Shown here: in pieces, positions 7,926 to 14,110 of the stretch | Layout: each line of letters begins with the position of its first letter | Position numbering within the stretch: the first letter of the stretch is position 1 | Assembly (NCBI GenBank): GCA_051881655.1 | Contig: JBJEQH010000052.1 | Span: 1 to 17,196, forward strand | Reading direction: 5' to 3' | DNA from: Heritagella sp051881655 | GTDB lineage: Bacteria > Bacillota > Clostridia > Oscillospirales > Acutalibacteraceae | Length of the DNA stretch: 17,196 nucleotides | Notes under the pieces: generated by a model | Database searches by the model: none | Seen by the model: only the letters and a program-made list of their open reading frames with translations | Told to the model about the DNA's origin: nothing | Position numbers and translations under genes: made by a program

Positions 7926-8528
7926 ATGCCATTGTTTTTTCCATTTCACGGGATCCGTCCCTGCGCCAAAAAAGGGGACAGCATCCTTTCCTTCTGCCGG
8001 GAACTCTTCCCGGCTCTCACGCCGGAAAAGCTCCCGGCGTGGATTCAGGATGGCCTTTGCGCCATTGATACCGAGGAGGGCCTGTATCTCTATGAGGAGA
8101 CGCTGCTATCCGGAGAGGCTCTTTTTCCCGGAGAGGCTCCCTTTTCAGAGGGGACCGGGGAGGGCTGCCCCCCGGAAGAGGAAGAGGAGAAAACCGTTCT
8201 GGGATTTTTTGCACTGACCGACCGCCCGGGCAGCGATACACCCTTCGGCGCCCGGATTTTCTTTCCGCCCGATGTAACGGGAGAAACGGTTGCCCGGCTG
8301 CGGGCCCTCTCTCACGGGGGCCCCCGGTATGAGGAGACAATCGGCAGCCGCCGGTACCGGCTGTGGTTGATTAACGATCCGGTGATCCTGCCGGTTCTTT
8401 GCGGAGACGATATTGCCCCGCCTCCGCCGCCCGGCGCCCCCAAAACCCTGTGTCTGGTGTTTCCAAAAGGCCAGCCGGATTTCCCCCTCTCGCCGCTTTG
8501 GGGCATGGTCTTCTTTCAAAATCCGTAA
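7926..8528 (+). CDS. Unrecognised 200-residue protein with acidic linker
   Basis: I do not recognise this family. The chosen ATG at 7926 follows GGGGGAGAGG at 7909-7918 and a strong promoter; the frame is open further upstream but runs through the promoter. The N-terminal segment (1-60) has alternating hydrophobic and charged residues and two Cys (13 and 24). A low-complexity stretch at about 62-90 is rich in Gly, Pro and Glu and contains a short tandem repeat (SGEALF / PGEAPF) ending in five Glu. The C-terminal half (about 90-200) looks globular, with a run of five Pro at 165-169. There is no signal peptide or membrane helix, so it is probably cytoplasmic. The GNAT/YoaP gene follows after 27 bases with its own ribosome binding site, suggesting an operon. 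Strong promoter, strong ribosome binding site and a terminator after the second gene argue it is a real gene. Confidence 0.7.
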   Translation: MPLFFPFHGIRPCAKKGDSILSFCRELFPALTPEKLPAWIQDGLCAIDTEEGLYLYEETLLSGEALFPGEAPFSEGTGEGCPPEEEEEKTVLGFFALTDRPGSDTPFGARIFFPPDVTGETVARLRALSHGGPRYEETIGSRRYRLWLINDPVILPVLCGDDIAPPPPPGAPKTLCLVFPKGQPDFPLSPLWGMVFFQNP

Positions 8529-8555
8529 ACAGGGAAAAAGGAGGAAAATTACCCG

Positions 8556-9323
8556 ATGGATGCTGGTTTTATCAATCTCACGGCGGAGAATCTCCCCAAC
8601 GAGCATCTGTGCTGCATCATCCGCAACAAAAAGCCCCATCCAGGTGTGGAGAGAAAAAGAGAGTGGCTTTACGATCGGCTGAAAGAGGGACATGTATTCC
8701 GAAAGCTCGATGAAAAAGCCACGGTTTTTATCGAGTATGCTCCCCTTGAAACCGCCTGGGTTCCCATTGAGGGCCGCCATTATCTGTACATCTATTGTCT
8801 GTGGGTTTCGGGGGAACACAAGGGAAAGGGGTATGGGAAAGCCCTGATGGAATACTGCCTGAACGATGCCAGAGCGCAGGGAAAATCCGGGGTTTGTATG
8901 CTGGGGGCCAAGAAACAGAAGGCCTGGCTTTCCGATCAATCCTTTGCCAAGTGGTTTGGCTTTCAAACCGTGGATACCACCGACAGCGGCTATGAATTGC
9001 TGGCTCTGTCTTTTGACGGAACTGTACCCCGCTTTACGGAACGCGTCCGGAAATCAAAGACCGAAGAATCGGGATTCTCCATCTATTACAGCCCCCAATG
9101 CCCTTTTATCCTTCAAAATATTGAGAAATTACAGCGGTACTGTGAAGAGAAAGGGAGGAAGGCCTCTTTCCATCCGGTGGATACGCAGCAAAAAGCAAAG
9201 GAACTGCCCTGCGTTTTTAATAACTATGCGGTTTTTTACAACGGGGAGTTTCAGACCGTAAATCTGCTCGATCCCACCGCTCTCGAACGAATCCGGAAAA
9301 ACTCGGACATTTTGAAAAAGTGA
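8556..9323 (+). CDS. yoaP: GNAT N-acetyltransferase with C-terminal YoaP domain
   Basis: A 255-residue cytoplasmic protein. The N-terminal GNAT domain (about residues 5-150) shows the acetyl-CoA pyrophosphate loop HKGKGYGKALMEYC at 88-101, preceded by the beta-4 strand YLYIYCLWV, and the 'KWFGFQTVD' strand near its end. The C-terminal YoaP-like domain (about 173-250) begins FSIYYSPQCPF, a thioredoxin-fold-like strand and turn with a single Cys182, and ends VFYNGEFQTVNLLD. The arrangement is that of Bacillus subtilis YoaP, whose substrate is not known. The symbol is used for family resemblance only. The ATG at 8556 has GGAGG at about 8540-8544. It follows the 7926 gene by 27 bases and is the last gene before a bidirectional terminator. 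Confidence 0.88.
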   Translation: MDAGFINLTAENLPNEHLCCIIRNKKPHPGVERKREWLYDRLKEGHVFRKLDEKATVFIEYAPLETAWVPIEGRHYLYIYCLWVSGEHKGKGYGKALMEYCLNDARAQGKSGVCMLGAKKQKAWLSDQSFAKWFGFQTVDTTDSGYELLALSFDGTVPRFTERVRKSKTEESGFSIYYSPQCPFILQNIEKLQRYCEEKGRKASFHPVDTQQKAKELPCVFNNYAVFYNGEFQTVNLLDPTALERIRKNSDILKK

Positions 9324-9370
9324 CCGTCCAAAACCGGGAAGCCCACCCCGCGGTTTCTTCCATCAAACAA

Positions 9371-9404
9371 AAACACTCTCTGAAAAATTTCAGAGAGTGT
9401 TTTT
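9371..9404. terminator. Bidirectional terminator between yoaP and the lipoprotein gene
   Basis: Inverted repeat AAACACTCTCTGAAA (9371-9385) with TTTCAGAGAGTGTTT (9388-9402), stem up to 15 bp though a real loop would open the innermost pairs. A T run follows on the plus strand and an A run precedes the left arm, so it ends transcripts from both sides. Confidence 0.9.
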
Positions 9405-9451
9405 TCTATGTGTGGATTCCCCCGGCCTCATCCGGAAAGGGACTGCGCCCC

Positions 9452-10117
9452 TTATTCGGAATAGGTAAAGGTAAATGTGGGATCCAGCTGGTATAACTGG
9501 CTGTACAGGGTGGCCGCACGGCTGCGGTAATACACCATTTCCCGGTTCATCTGCTCCAGGATCTCGGTGGTACCGGCTCCCTCGCCGTTTTCCTCCCCGC
9601 TTCCCAAAATTCCCGGCGTCTGTGCCACCCACTGGGCCTGCTCTTTTTTGATCTGATCGTAAGCTTCTCCGGTTACCATCGACAGCAGACGCTGATACGC
9701 ACTGTCCACCTCTTCCTTCCACAGATCCCGGTATTTCCGGCTGATCTCCAGCATCTCCCGGGTGGTGGCAGCATCCTCCGCCTCCGCCGCATACCCGGCA
9801 TCCAGCGGATTTTGCGAGAACGCAATGGAAAACCCGGGATCGTCGCTGCTGATATCCGGCAGCATGGTCTCGTGCTTGCCGGTCTCCTGACGGCTCCCGT
9901 CCTCCGATGATCCTTCGCCGGTTTCGCTTTGGGTTCCACTGCTCTCTTCCTGTGAGTGGGAGGATTCCTCCTCCGATGTCTGGGATATCACCGAGCTCTC
10001 CGGCTGCGTGCTCTCCCCGGACGGCACGGTACCGGTCCCCGTCTGGGTACAACCGGTCATCATCAAAAACAGGCACCCCGCCATAATCCACGGCAGCATT
10101 CTCTTTTTCCCGCTCAC
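9452..10117 (-). CDS. Putative lipoprotein with Ser/Glu-rich linker, possible LprI-like domain
   Basis: A 221-residue secreted protein. The signal peptide (basic GKKR, then a hydrophobic core at 8-20) ends at the lipobox MTGC with Cys23 as the lipidated residue; the -3 Met is less usual but accepted. Residues 30-85 form a low-complexity Ser/Glu/Gly linker, as in surface lipoproteins that hold a domain away from the membrane. The C-terminal part (about 95-221) is helical, with YQRLLSMVTGEAYDQIKKEQ, a Trp shortly after, and EQMNREMVYYRSRAATLY, resembling the DUF1311/LprI lysozyme-inhibitor pattern; that resemblance is weak. Translation begins at GTG (10115-10117), 7 bases after AAAGGAGGGG. It follows the M14 peptidase gene on the same strand by 38 bases, so they probably form an operon. 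Lipoprotein call secure, domain call tentative. Confidence 0.75.
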   Translation of the reverse strand: MSGKKRMLPWIMAGCLFLMMTGCTQTGTGTVPSGESTQPESSVISQTSEEESSHSQEESSGTQSETGEGSSEDGSRQETGKHETMLPDISSDDPGFSIAFSQNPLDAGYAAEAEDAATTREMLEISRKYRDLWKEEVDSAYQRLLSMVTGEAYDQIKKEQAQWVAQTPGILGSGEENGEGAGTTEILEQMNREMVYYRSRAATLYSQLYQLDPTFTFTYSE

Positions 10118-10155
10118 TCTAAATCCCCTCCTTTTTTTCTTCTACAGAAACTTTA

Positions 10156-11040
10156 TCATACCTGTGGTTTTTTGGCAACGGGTTCTTTTTCCAAAAATAC
10201 ATTCAGCAGGGGAAACATGTGCGATTGAATCGCCTCTTTCTGGGAAAAAGGCAGCGGATTTTCCCCCTTTCCCATCTCCACGGTGAACCCCGGTTTTCCC
10301 GTTTCCAGCTGAAACCAATCCTTACATCCCCCCAGCGAGGCCAGCCCCGGTGGCTGGGGAACCGCACGATAGCCCGATACCTGTGCCATGGCACGGGCCA
10401 GCTGCTCGGCCCGCTCTTTTTGCCCCGGCTTCCATGTTCCCAGCCCCGCATCGTAGTAGATCTCCTCGCCCTGGCTGTGCAGCGCCAGAATCCGCTCACA
10501 CCCCGGCTGGCGGCACACCTGTATCACAGTCTCGGTCTCCGGTTCACTGCCCGCATATTCCCCGCCGTACCGGGTGGGGGAGGGACCCGTGTATCCGGCG
10601 CGGATCTCCATGCGCCGCAGCTTTTCCCAGCCGGCCGGAAAATTATGGTTCAGATCCACCCCGCGGGCGTTGGCCTGCCAATGAGTGGGGTCCGGGCTGA
10701 TCCGGCGCACCAGCGGAGCAAATCTCCCGGCGCGCGCCGCCCCATGCAGAGAGATTTCCACCCCATCGGGGTTGACCATGGGAACAGCCAGCAGGGTATT
10801 CTCCTGTTTCCAGGTTTCCTCCCAATGGCTCTCCCGGAGATAGTCCATCAATACCGCCGATGTGATCCATTCCATTCCGTGAAAACAGGCAAAAACCGCG
10901 AAAACCCGGCGCCCCTGCCCGATGCGGAACTGATACAGCGGTCTTTTGCAAAGACTGCTGCCGATTTTCTCCGCTCTGCGCCCGGTTTTTCTCTCCCATT
11001 CCTCTTTTTCCTTCTCGAAAACCGAAAAATCATACAGCAA
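10156..11040 (-). CDS. M14-family zinc carboxypeptidase, no signal peptide
   Basis: A 294-residue metallopeptidase from the TTG at 11040. Zinc ligands: His54 and Glu57 in FHGMEW, and His188 in LALHSQGEE. The Arg126 of ARGVDLNHNFP binds the substrate carboxylate, and Glu255 in GFTVEMG is the catalytic base. NPDGVE and the PSPTRYGGEYAGSEPET segment are typical of M14 enzymes of the gamma-D-glutamyl-meso-diaminopimelate type. All catalytic residues are present. No signal peptide or membrane segment exists from the chosen start, so a cytoplasmic role, for example cleaving murein peptides during recycling as in MpaA, is plausible but inferred. AAAAAGGAGGG lies 5 bases before TTG. The frame stays open to 11277 but the extension has no ribosome binding site and runs across the promoter and start of the divergent Nudix gene. 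Confidence 0.87.
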   Translation of the reverse strand: MLYDFSVFEKEKEEWERKTGRRAEKIGSSLCKRPLYQFRIGQGRRVFAVFACFHGMEWITSAVLMDYLRESHWEETWKQENTLLAVPMVNPDGVEISLHGAARAGRFAPLVRRISPDPTHWQANARGVDLNHNFPAGWEKLRRMEIRAGYTGPSPTRYGGEYAGSEPETETVIQVCRQPGCERILALHSQGEEIYYDAGLGTWKPGQKERAEQLARAMAQVSGYRAVPQPPGLASLGGCKDWFQLETGKPGFTVEMGKGENPLPFSQKEAIQSHMFPLLNVFLEKEPVAKKPQV

Positions 11041-11045
11041 AAAAT

Positions 11046-11056
11046 CCCTCCTTTTT
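11046..11056 (-). promoter_or_regulatory. Ribosome binding site for the TTG start of the M14 peptidase
   Basis: AAAAAGGAGGG (minus strand) ends 5 bases before TTG at 11040-11038. This is the only strong site near the beginning of the recognisable peptidase, and no in-frame ATG or GTG is placed correctly after it. Confidence 0.7.
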
Positions 11057-11103
11057 ACAGACGTATGCGTGCATCCGGTTTTTTCATGCCGCCCTTTTTT
11101 CTC

Positions 11104-11132
11104 TTGCCATGGAAAACAGAAACCCGTATAAT
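11104..11132 (+). promoter_or_regulatory. Sigma-A promoter of the Nudix gene
   Basis: TTGCCA at 11104-11109, a 17-base spacer and a perfect TATAAT at 11127-11132. The start of transcription would be near 11139, about 35 bases before the Nudix ATG at 11174. It lies within the short divergent gap with the M14 peptidase. Confidence 0.8.
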
Positions 11133-11173
11133 GGAGAAAAAGGATTCTCTTCAGGAAAAGGGGCGTACATTTC

Positions 11174-11719
11174 ATGGATCTGACGGAAAAAACGCTGGAA
11201 AGCCAGCGGTTGTTCACCGGAAAAATCATCAACCTGTGCCTGGACAAAGCACTGCTGCCCGACGGGACAACAGCCAACCGCGAGCTGGTCCAGCACCCAG
11301 GCGGGGTCAGTGTGGCCGCCCTGACGGAGAATAATGAGATTTATATGGTCCGCCAGTTCCGCTATCCCTATCAGGAGATCCTGCTGGAGCTGCCCGCCGG
11401 AAAGCTGGAGAGAGGAGAGGACCCCTTCGAGGCTGTCAAACGGGAGCAACGGGAGGAGACCGGCACTACTGCCGAGGAGTACCGGTATCTGGGCGAAGTA
11501 TATCCCACTCCCGGGTATGTGGACGAGATCATCCGCCTGTGGGCCTGCCGGGTAAAAGCCCGGGGTGAGATGGATCTGGATGATGACGAATTTTTGGAGG
11601 TGGAGAAGATCCCCCTGCAGAAAGCGGTGGAGATGGTCCTCCAAAACGAAATCCGCGATGCCAAAACCCAAATCGGGATTTTAAAGACGAAATTCCTGGT
11701 GGAAAAGGGAGAGCTGTAA
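11174..11719 (+). CDS. Nudix hydrolase, ADP-ribose pyrophosphatase type
   Basis: A 181-residue enzyme that would hydrolyse ADP-ribose to AMP and ribose 5-phosphate in the cytoplasm. The Nudix box at residues 76-98 fits G-x5-E-x7-RE-x-x-EE-x-G (GKLERGE then REQREETG); the usual hydrophobic residue after RE is Gln here, a mild departure. Upstream, LVQHPGGVSVAAL and MVRQFRYPYQEILLELPAG are the N-terminal strands of the ADP-ribose pyrophosphatase subfamily, and YPTPGYVDE about 15 residues downstream of the box carries the subfamily proline. Length is typical. The ATG at 11174 has a weak site (AGGAAAAGGGG). Strong promoter upstream and terminator downstream make it a single-gene unit. Substrate assignment is by subfamily motif only. 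Confidence 0.93.
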   Translation: MDLTEKTLESQRLFTGKIINLCLDKALLPDGTTANRELVQHPGGVSVAALTENNEIYMVRQFRYPYQEILLELPAGKLERGEDPFEAVKREQREETGTTAEEYRYLGEVYPTPGYVDEIIRLWACRVKARGEMDLDDDEFLEVEKIPLQKAVEMVLQNEIRDAKTQIGILKTKFLVEKGEL

Positions 11720-11788
11720 ACGGAATTCCACTTTTCCCGGTTCTTTTTTTTGAGGAATGATTGCGTAATTTCTTAGAGCACGGACGTT

Positions 11789-11825
11789 GGAATTTTCGAA
11801 ACACAGAAAAATTTCTGCGAATTCC
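11789..11825. repeat. Nested inverted repeat in the 3' region of the Nudix transcript
   Basis: Outer arms GGAATTTTCG (11789-11798) and CGAATTCC (11818-11825) pair with a two-base bulge and enclose a second palindrome CAGAAAAATTTCTG (11804-11817). It lies just before the real terminator and has no T run of its own, so it is not a terminator. It might be an RNA stabilising structure or a protein site; no function can be assigned. Confidence 0.4.
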
Positions 11826-11838
11826 TGAACAAAAAATG

Positions 11839-11880
11839 GCCTCACCCGGTACAATTTTGTACCGGGTGAGGCTTTCTTTT
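11839..11880. terminator. Bidirectional terminator between Nudix and anti-sigma genes
   Basis: A perfect stem of at least 15 bp (11839-11853 with 11858-11872, GCCTCACCCGGTACA / TGTACCGGGTGAGGC) on a 4-base loop, followed by TTTCTTTTTT on the plus strand and, reading the other way, by CATTTTTTG. Serves both convergent units. Confidence 0.92.
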
Positions 11881-11905
11881 TTACAAAAGACTTTTTTATA
11901 GAAAA

Positions 11906-13342
11906 TCAGTCCGCTTTTTTCTCTGAACGGAGGATCGTACCGCTCACGGCATCAATTGCGTACTCATATTCAGTGTTTCCCACATGGAACTCCACTTCAT
12001 ACGCATCGCCGTGCAGCTCCACTTCCACATATTTGGCCTGCGAGGCAGTTACCCCTGCATGGGCAAAAGCCTTCGCTTTAGCTTCTTCTTTACTGATGCC
12101 GGTGGAGGAAACAGCGGAGGAGGATTCCTCCCCGTTCTTTTCAAAACGGAGGATGCTGCCGGTCACGGCATCGACCTCGTACTCATATTTCGTATTCCCT
12201 GCGCGGAATTCCACTTCGTATACACCGTCGTCCAGTTCCACCTTCAGGCTCTCGATCTGCGAAGCGGTCACCCCAGCATGGGCAAAAGCCTTCGTTTTGG
12301 CGGCCTCTTTTCCGATATACGAACTCTTTTCTTCGTCGCCGTCGTCGTCATGGTCAGTCTTTTTCTCAAAACGGATCGCTTCACCAGTCGCTGCGTCAAT
12401 TTCATATTCATACTCACAGCCGTCGGCGGTGAATTCCACTTCATAGATCATCCGGCCGTCTTTGCTGTCGTATTCCACATCCATACGGGAAACGGCGCTC
12501 TCCTGAACCCCTGCATGAGAAACGGCGGCCTGCTTGGCGGCGTCAAATCCCACATAGGATTTTTCGCTGACCGAACCGGTCTGGGTAACAGTGGAGTTCT
12601 CTCCCTGGCGGGTGGCATAAATCAGAGCAATTTCCTGTACATTCAGGGTGGAGAGGGTCTGATAGGTGAGCGTGGGATCCATCCGGATCACTTCGCGGAT
12701 CAGGGCCGCTTTTCCCCGGGAAATGCCATACTCCTTCGCCAGCTGCTCCAGTTCTTCATCCCCGGTCAGCGACTGGGATAGAACGGCCGCCTCCAGCCCA
12801 TCCTCCGAGAAGACCTTCTCAATATCACGGGCAATGCGGATTTCCAGTTCCTCTCCCTTTTCCTCATCGTCATTCTCCACGGTGACCAGAATGGAGTTTT
12901 TGGCTTCGTTCAGATAGCCGTTTTTCAGCATCGAGCCAATCAGGGCGTTGATGCTCACATCCAGATCGGTTCCTTCCAGGTTCATTCCGTCGATCACCGC
13001 TTCTCCGTCCTTATTCAGGGCGTTAACGGCGACCACTTTTTCATTTTCATCCACATCAAGGGAAACACTGGGATTCACATCCAGCGTAACAATCGAATCC
13101 ACTGCCTGGGCGCCGTGATTCCAGGGCTGCCATATCATGGCGGCGGTGAAAAGGATACACACGGCAGCAGCGGCCGAGACAAACGATACAATCTGCTTTT
13201 TCCAATTCTTCTTTCCAGTCGTCATCGGGATCACATTTCCTTTCTGTTCTTCACAGGAGGAGAGAATGCGATCCAGAACATTCGGAGCCGCATGGTCCAT
13301 TGCCACGCGGATGCGCTCTTCCAGTTCTTCTTGTTTTCTCAT
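11906..13342 (-). CDS. Membrane anti-sigma factor with RsgI-like middle domain and three PepSY repeats
   Basis: A 478-residue single-pass protein. Residues 1-48 are a short helical cytoplasmic part, the likely sigma-binding region, not recognisable as the RsgI N-terminal domain. A membrane helix spans about 50-70. Residues 80-245 resemble the extracytoplasmic middle domain of RsgI-type anti-sigma factors: VTLDVNPSVSLDVDEN, VVAVNALNKDGEAVI, then GISRGKAALI. Asn90-Pro91 falls where clostridial RsgI proteins are reported to self-cleave. Residues 262-474 hold three PepSY-like repeats, each of the form AKxKAFAHAGV...YEVEF...YEYEIDAxTGxILR, separated by acidic or Ser-rich linkers. The ATG overlaps the sigma factor stop in an ATGA (13339-13342), giving translational coupling. 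Function as regulator of that sigma factor follows from this arrangement. PepSY as ligand or peptidase sensor is inference. A bidirectional terminator follows the stop. Confidence 0.85.
   Translation of the reverse strand: MRKQEELEERIRVAMDHAAPNVLDRILSSCEEQKGNVIPMTTGKKNWKKQIVSFVSAAAAVCILFTAAMIWQPWNHGAQAVDSIVTLDVNPSVSLDVDENEKVVAVNALNKDGEAVIDGMNLEGTDLDVSINALIGSMLKNGYLNEAKNSILVTVENDDEEKGEELEIRIARDIEKVFSEDGLEAAVLSQSLTGDEELEQLAKEYGISRGKAALIREVIRMDPTLTYQTLSTLNVQEIALIYATRQGENSTVTQTGSVSEKSYVGFDAAKQAAVSHAGVQESAVSRMDVEYDSKDGRMIYEVEFTADGCEYEYEIDAATGEAIRFEKKTDHDDDGDEEKSSYIGKEAAKTKAFAHAGVTASQIESLKVELDDGVYEVEFRAGNTKYEYEVDAVTGSILRFEKNGEESSSAVSSTGISKEEAKAKAFAHAGVTASQAKYVEVELHGDAYEVEFHVGNTEYEYAIDAVSGTILRSEKKAD
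11921..12562 (-). repeat. Three tandem PepSY-repeat coding units
   Basis: The three units lie at about 12559-12362, 12322-12137 and 12103-11921. The second and third share GCATGGGCAAAAGCCTTCG exactly (12276-12294 and 12058-12076, plus-strand reading), offset by 218 bases. At protein level they share KAFAHAGVTASQ. The first is more diverged. This points to duplication of the last unit more recently than the first. Confidence 0.75.
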
Positions 13343-13911
13343 ACTTTTTCCTCCTCCAGCGCTTTTTTCAATTTTCGAAGGGCTCGTCTGTATTTAGAGA
13401 GAACAGTGGAAAGCGGGATGTGCAGAACAACGGCAATTTCGCGGTGTTTGCATCCGGTCAGAGCATGCAGGGTGACAATTTGCCTCTCTTCATCCGACAG
13501 CTGTGACAGCAGACTCTGCAGCATTAGGGTATCCTCCTGATCGACGGCGGGCCGGTCAGCAAACTGCTGCTGCCAGTCCTCCGGTGACATCGGGATTACC
13601 CGTTTCTGTTCCCGCTGCTTCATCAGCGCCAGATTTCGGGTGATGGTCAATAACCAGGCCATCGGCTTTCCCGCTGTATGGTACTGCCCCGCCGACTGAA
13701 AGGCCCGGACGTATACGTCCTGCAGCACATCCTCGGCATCCTGCCGGTTCTTTACAATGGACAGGGCAAACCCATACAGGGCCGTGTGTGTCTCCTCATA
13801 CAATTGGGATAACGCCTGCGTGCTCCCCTCTGCCATTTGCAGAATCCAATTGTCCCATTTTGCCGTCTCGCTCCCGGAAAGCGGGACGACCGCTGTCATA
13901 CATCTCTCCAC
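13339..13911 (-). CDS. ECF-type RNA polymerase sigma factor
   Basis: A 190-residue sigma-70 family protein with only regions 2 and 4, as in the extracytoplasmic-function group. Region 2 is at about 35-100, with LYGFALSIVKNRQDAEDVLQ and VYVRAFQSAGQ, then MAWLLTITRNLALMKQRE. Region 4 is at about 130-185, with LSDEERQIVTLHALTGCKHREIA-type helix-turn-helix followed by LSTVLSKYRRALRKLKKALE. It directs RNA polymerase to target promoters when its anti-sigma partner, encoded next and overlapping by 4 bases, releases it. It is not SigI: the SigI-specific C-terminal part is missing. The start is GTG at 13911, 8 bases after AGGGAGG (13920-13926); the ATG four codons on is 20 bases away, too far. The open frame extends to 14085 through terminator-like and A-rich sequence and is not coding there. 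Autoregulation is usual for such pairs but I see no certain ECF promoter. Confidence 0.93.
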   Translation of the reverse strand: MERCMTAVVPLSGSETAKWDNWILQMAEGSTQALSQLYEETHTALYGFALSIVKNRQDAEDVLQDVYVRAFQSAGQYHTAGKPMAWLLTITRNLALMKQREQKRVIPMSPEDWQQQFADRPAVDQEDTLMLQSLLSQLSDEERQIVTLHALTGCKHREIAVVLHIPLSTVLSKYRRALRKLKKALEEEKV

Positions 13912-13919
13912 ATCGCTTT

Positions 13920-13926
13920 CCTCCCT
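13920..13926 (-). promoter_or_regulatory. Ribosome binding site for the GTG start of the sigma factor
   Basis: AGGGAGG (minus strand) is 8 bases before GTG 13911. Directly upstream is a short inverted repeat, GTTCA and TGAAC arms at 13927-13945, which could form a weak 5-bp hairpin next to the site. Confidence 0.65.
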
Positions 13927-14018
13927 GTTCACCTTATTAATGAACGGGGCCTCTTTTTTATTGCATGGAGAAGAAAAATTTTTTTCTTTTTTTCTTTTCA
14001 TTCCTTTTTCTCCCTGAG

Positions 14019-14064
14019 AAAACCCGCCGTTTTCCAAAAACACACTCCCGGCGGGCGGGATTTT
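14019..14064 (-). terminator. Second terminator-like hairpin or leader attenuator upstream of the sigma gene
   Basis: On the minus strand, CCCGCC-containing arms (14064-14054, or alternatively 14055-14049) can pair with GGCGGG followed by TTTTCTC (14028-14017). Two mutually exclusive registers share the same 3' arm. It lies 15 bases beyond the gyrA terminator and 108 bases before the sigma start. It may be a backup terminator for gyrA or an attenuator in the sigma leader. Confidence 0.45.
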
Positions 14065-14073
14065 ACCTGTACA

Positions 14074-14100
14074 GAAAAGGACCACGGGAAACCGTGGTCC
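14074..14100 (-). terminator. Rho-independent terminator of gyrA
   Basis: Minus strand GGACCACGG, loop TTTC, CCGTGGTCC (14100-14079), then TTTTC. Perfect 9-bp GC-rich stem starting 10 bases after the gyrA stop codon. Confidence 0.85.
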
Positions 14101-14110
14101 TCTTTACTAT

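Noticed and set aside
8145..8966. A 273-codon minus-strand frame opposite the 7926 and yoaP genes
   Set aside because: It spans the junction of two plus-strand genes that have promoter, ribosome binding sites and, for yoaP, clear domains; it has none.
11041..11277. N-terminal extension of the M14 peptidase containing a hydrophobic stretch that could be read as a signal
   Set aside because: It runs across the TTGCCA/TATAAT promoter and the start of the divergent Nudix gene, and a strong ribosome binding site sits before TTG 11040.
11984..12781. A 265-codon plus-strand frame opposite the anti-sigma gene
   Set aside because: Its internal similarity only mirrors the PepSY repeats of the true gene; no ribosome binding site precedes it.
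13912..14085. N-terminal extension of the sigma factor to 14085
   Set aside because: The stretch is low-complexity Lys/Glu-rich sequence read from hairpin and A-tract DNA; the AGGGAGG-GTG pair at 13926-13909 fits the usual ECF length.
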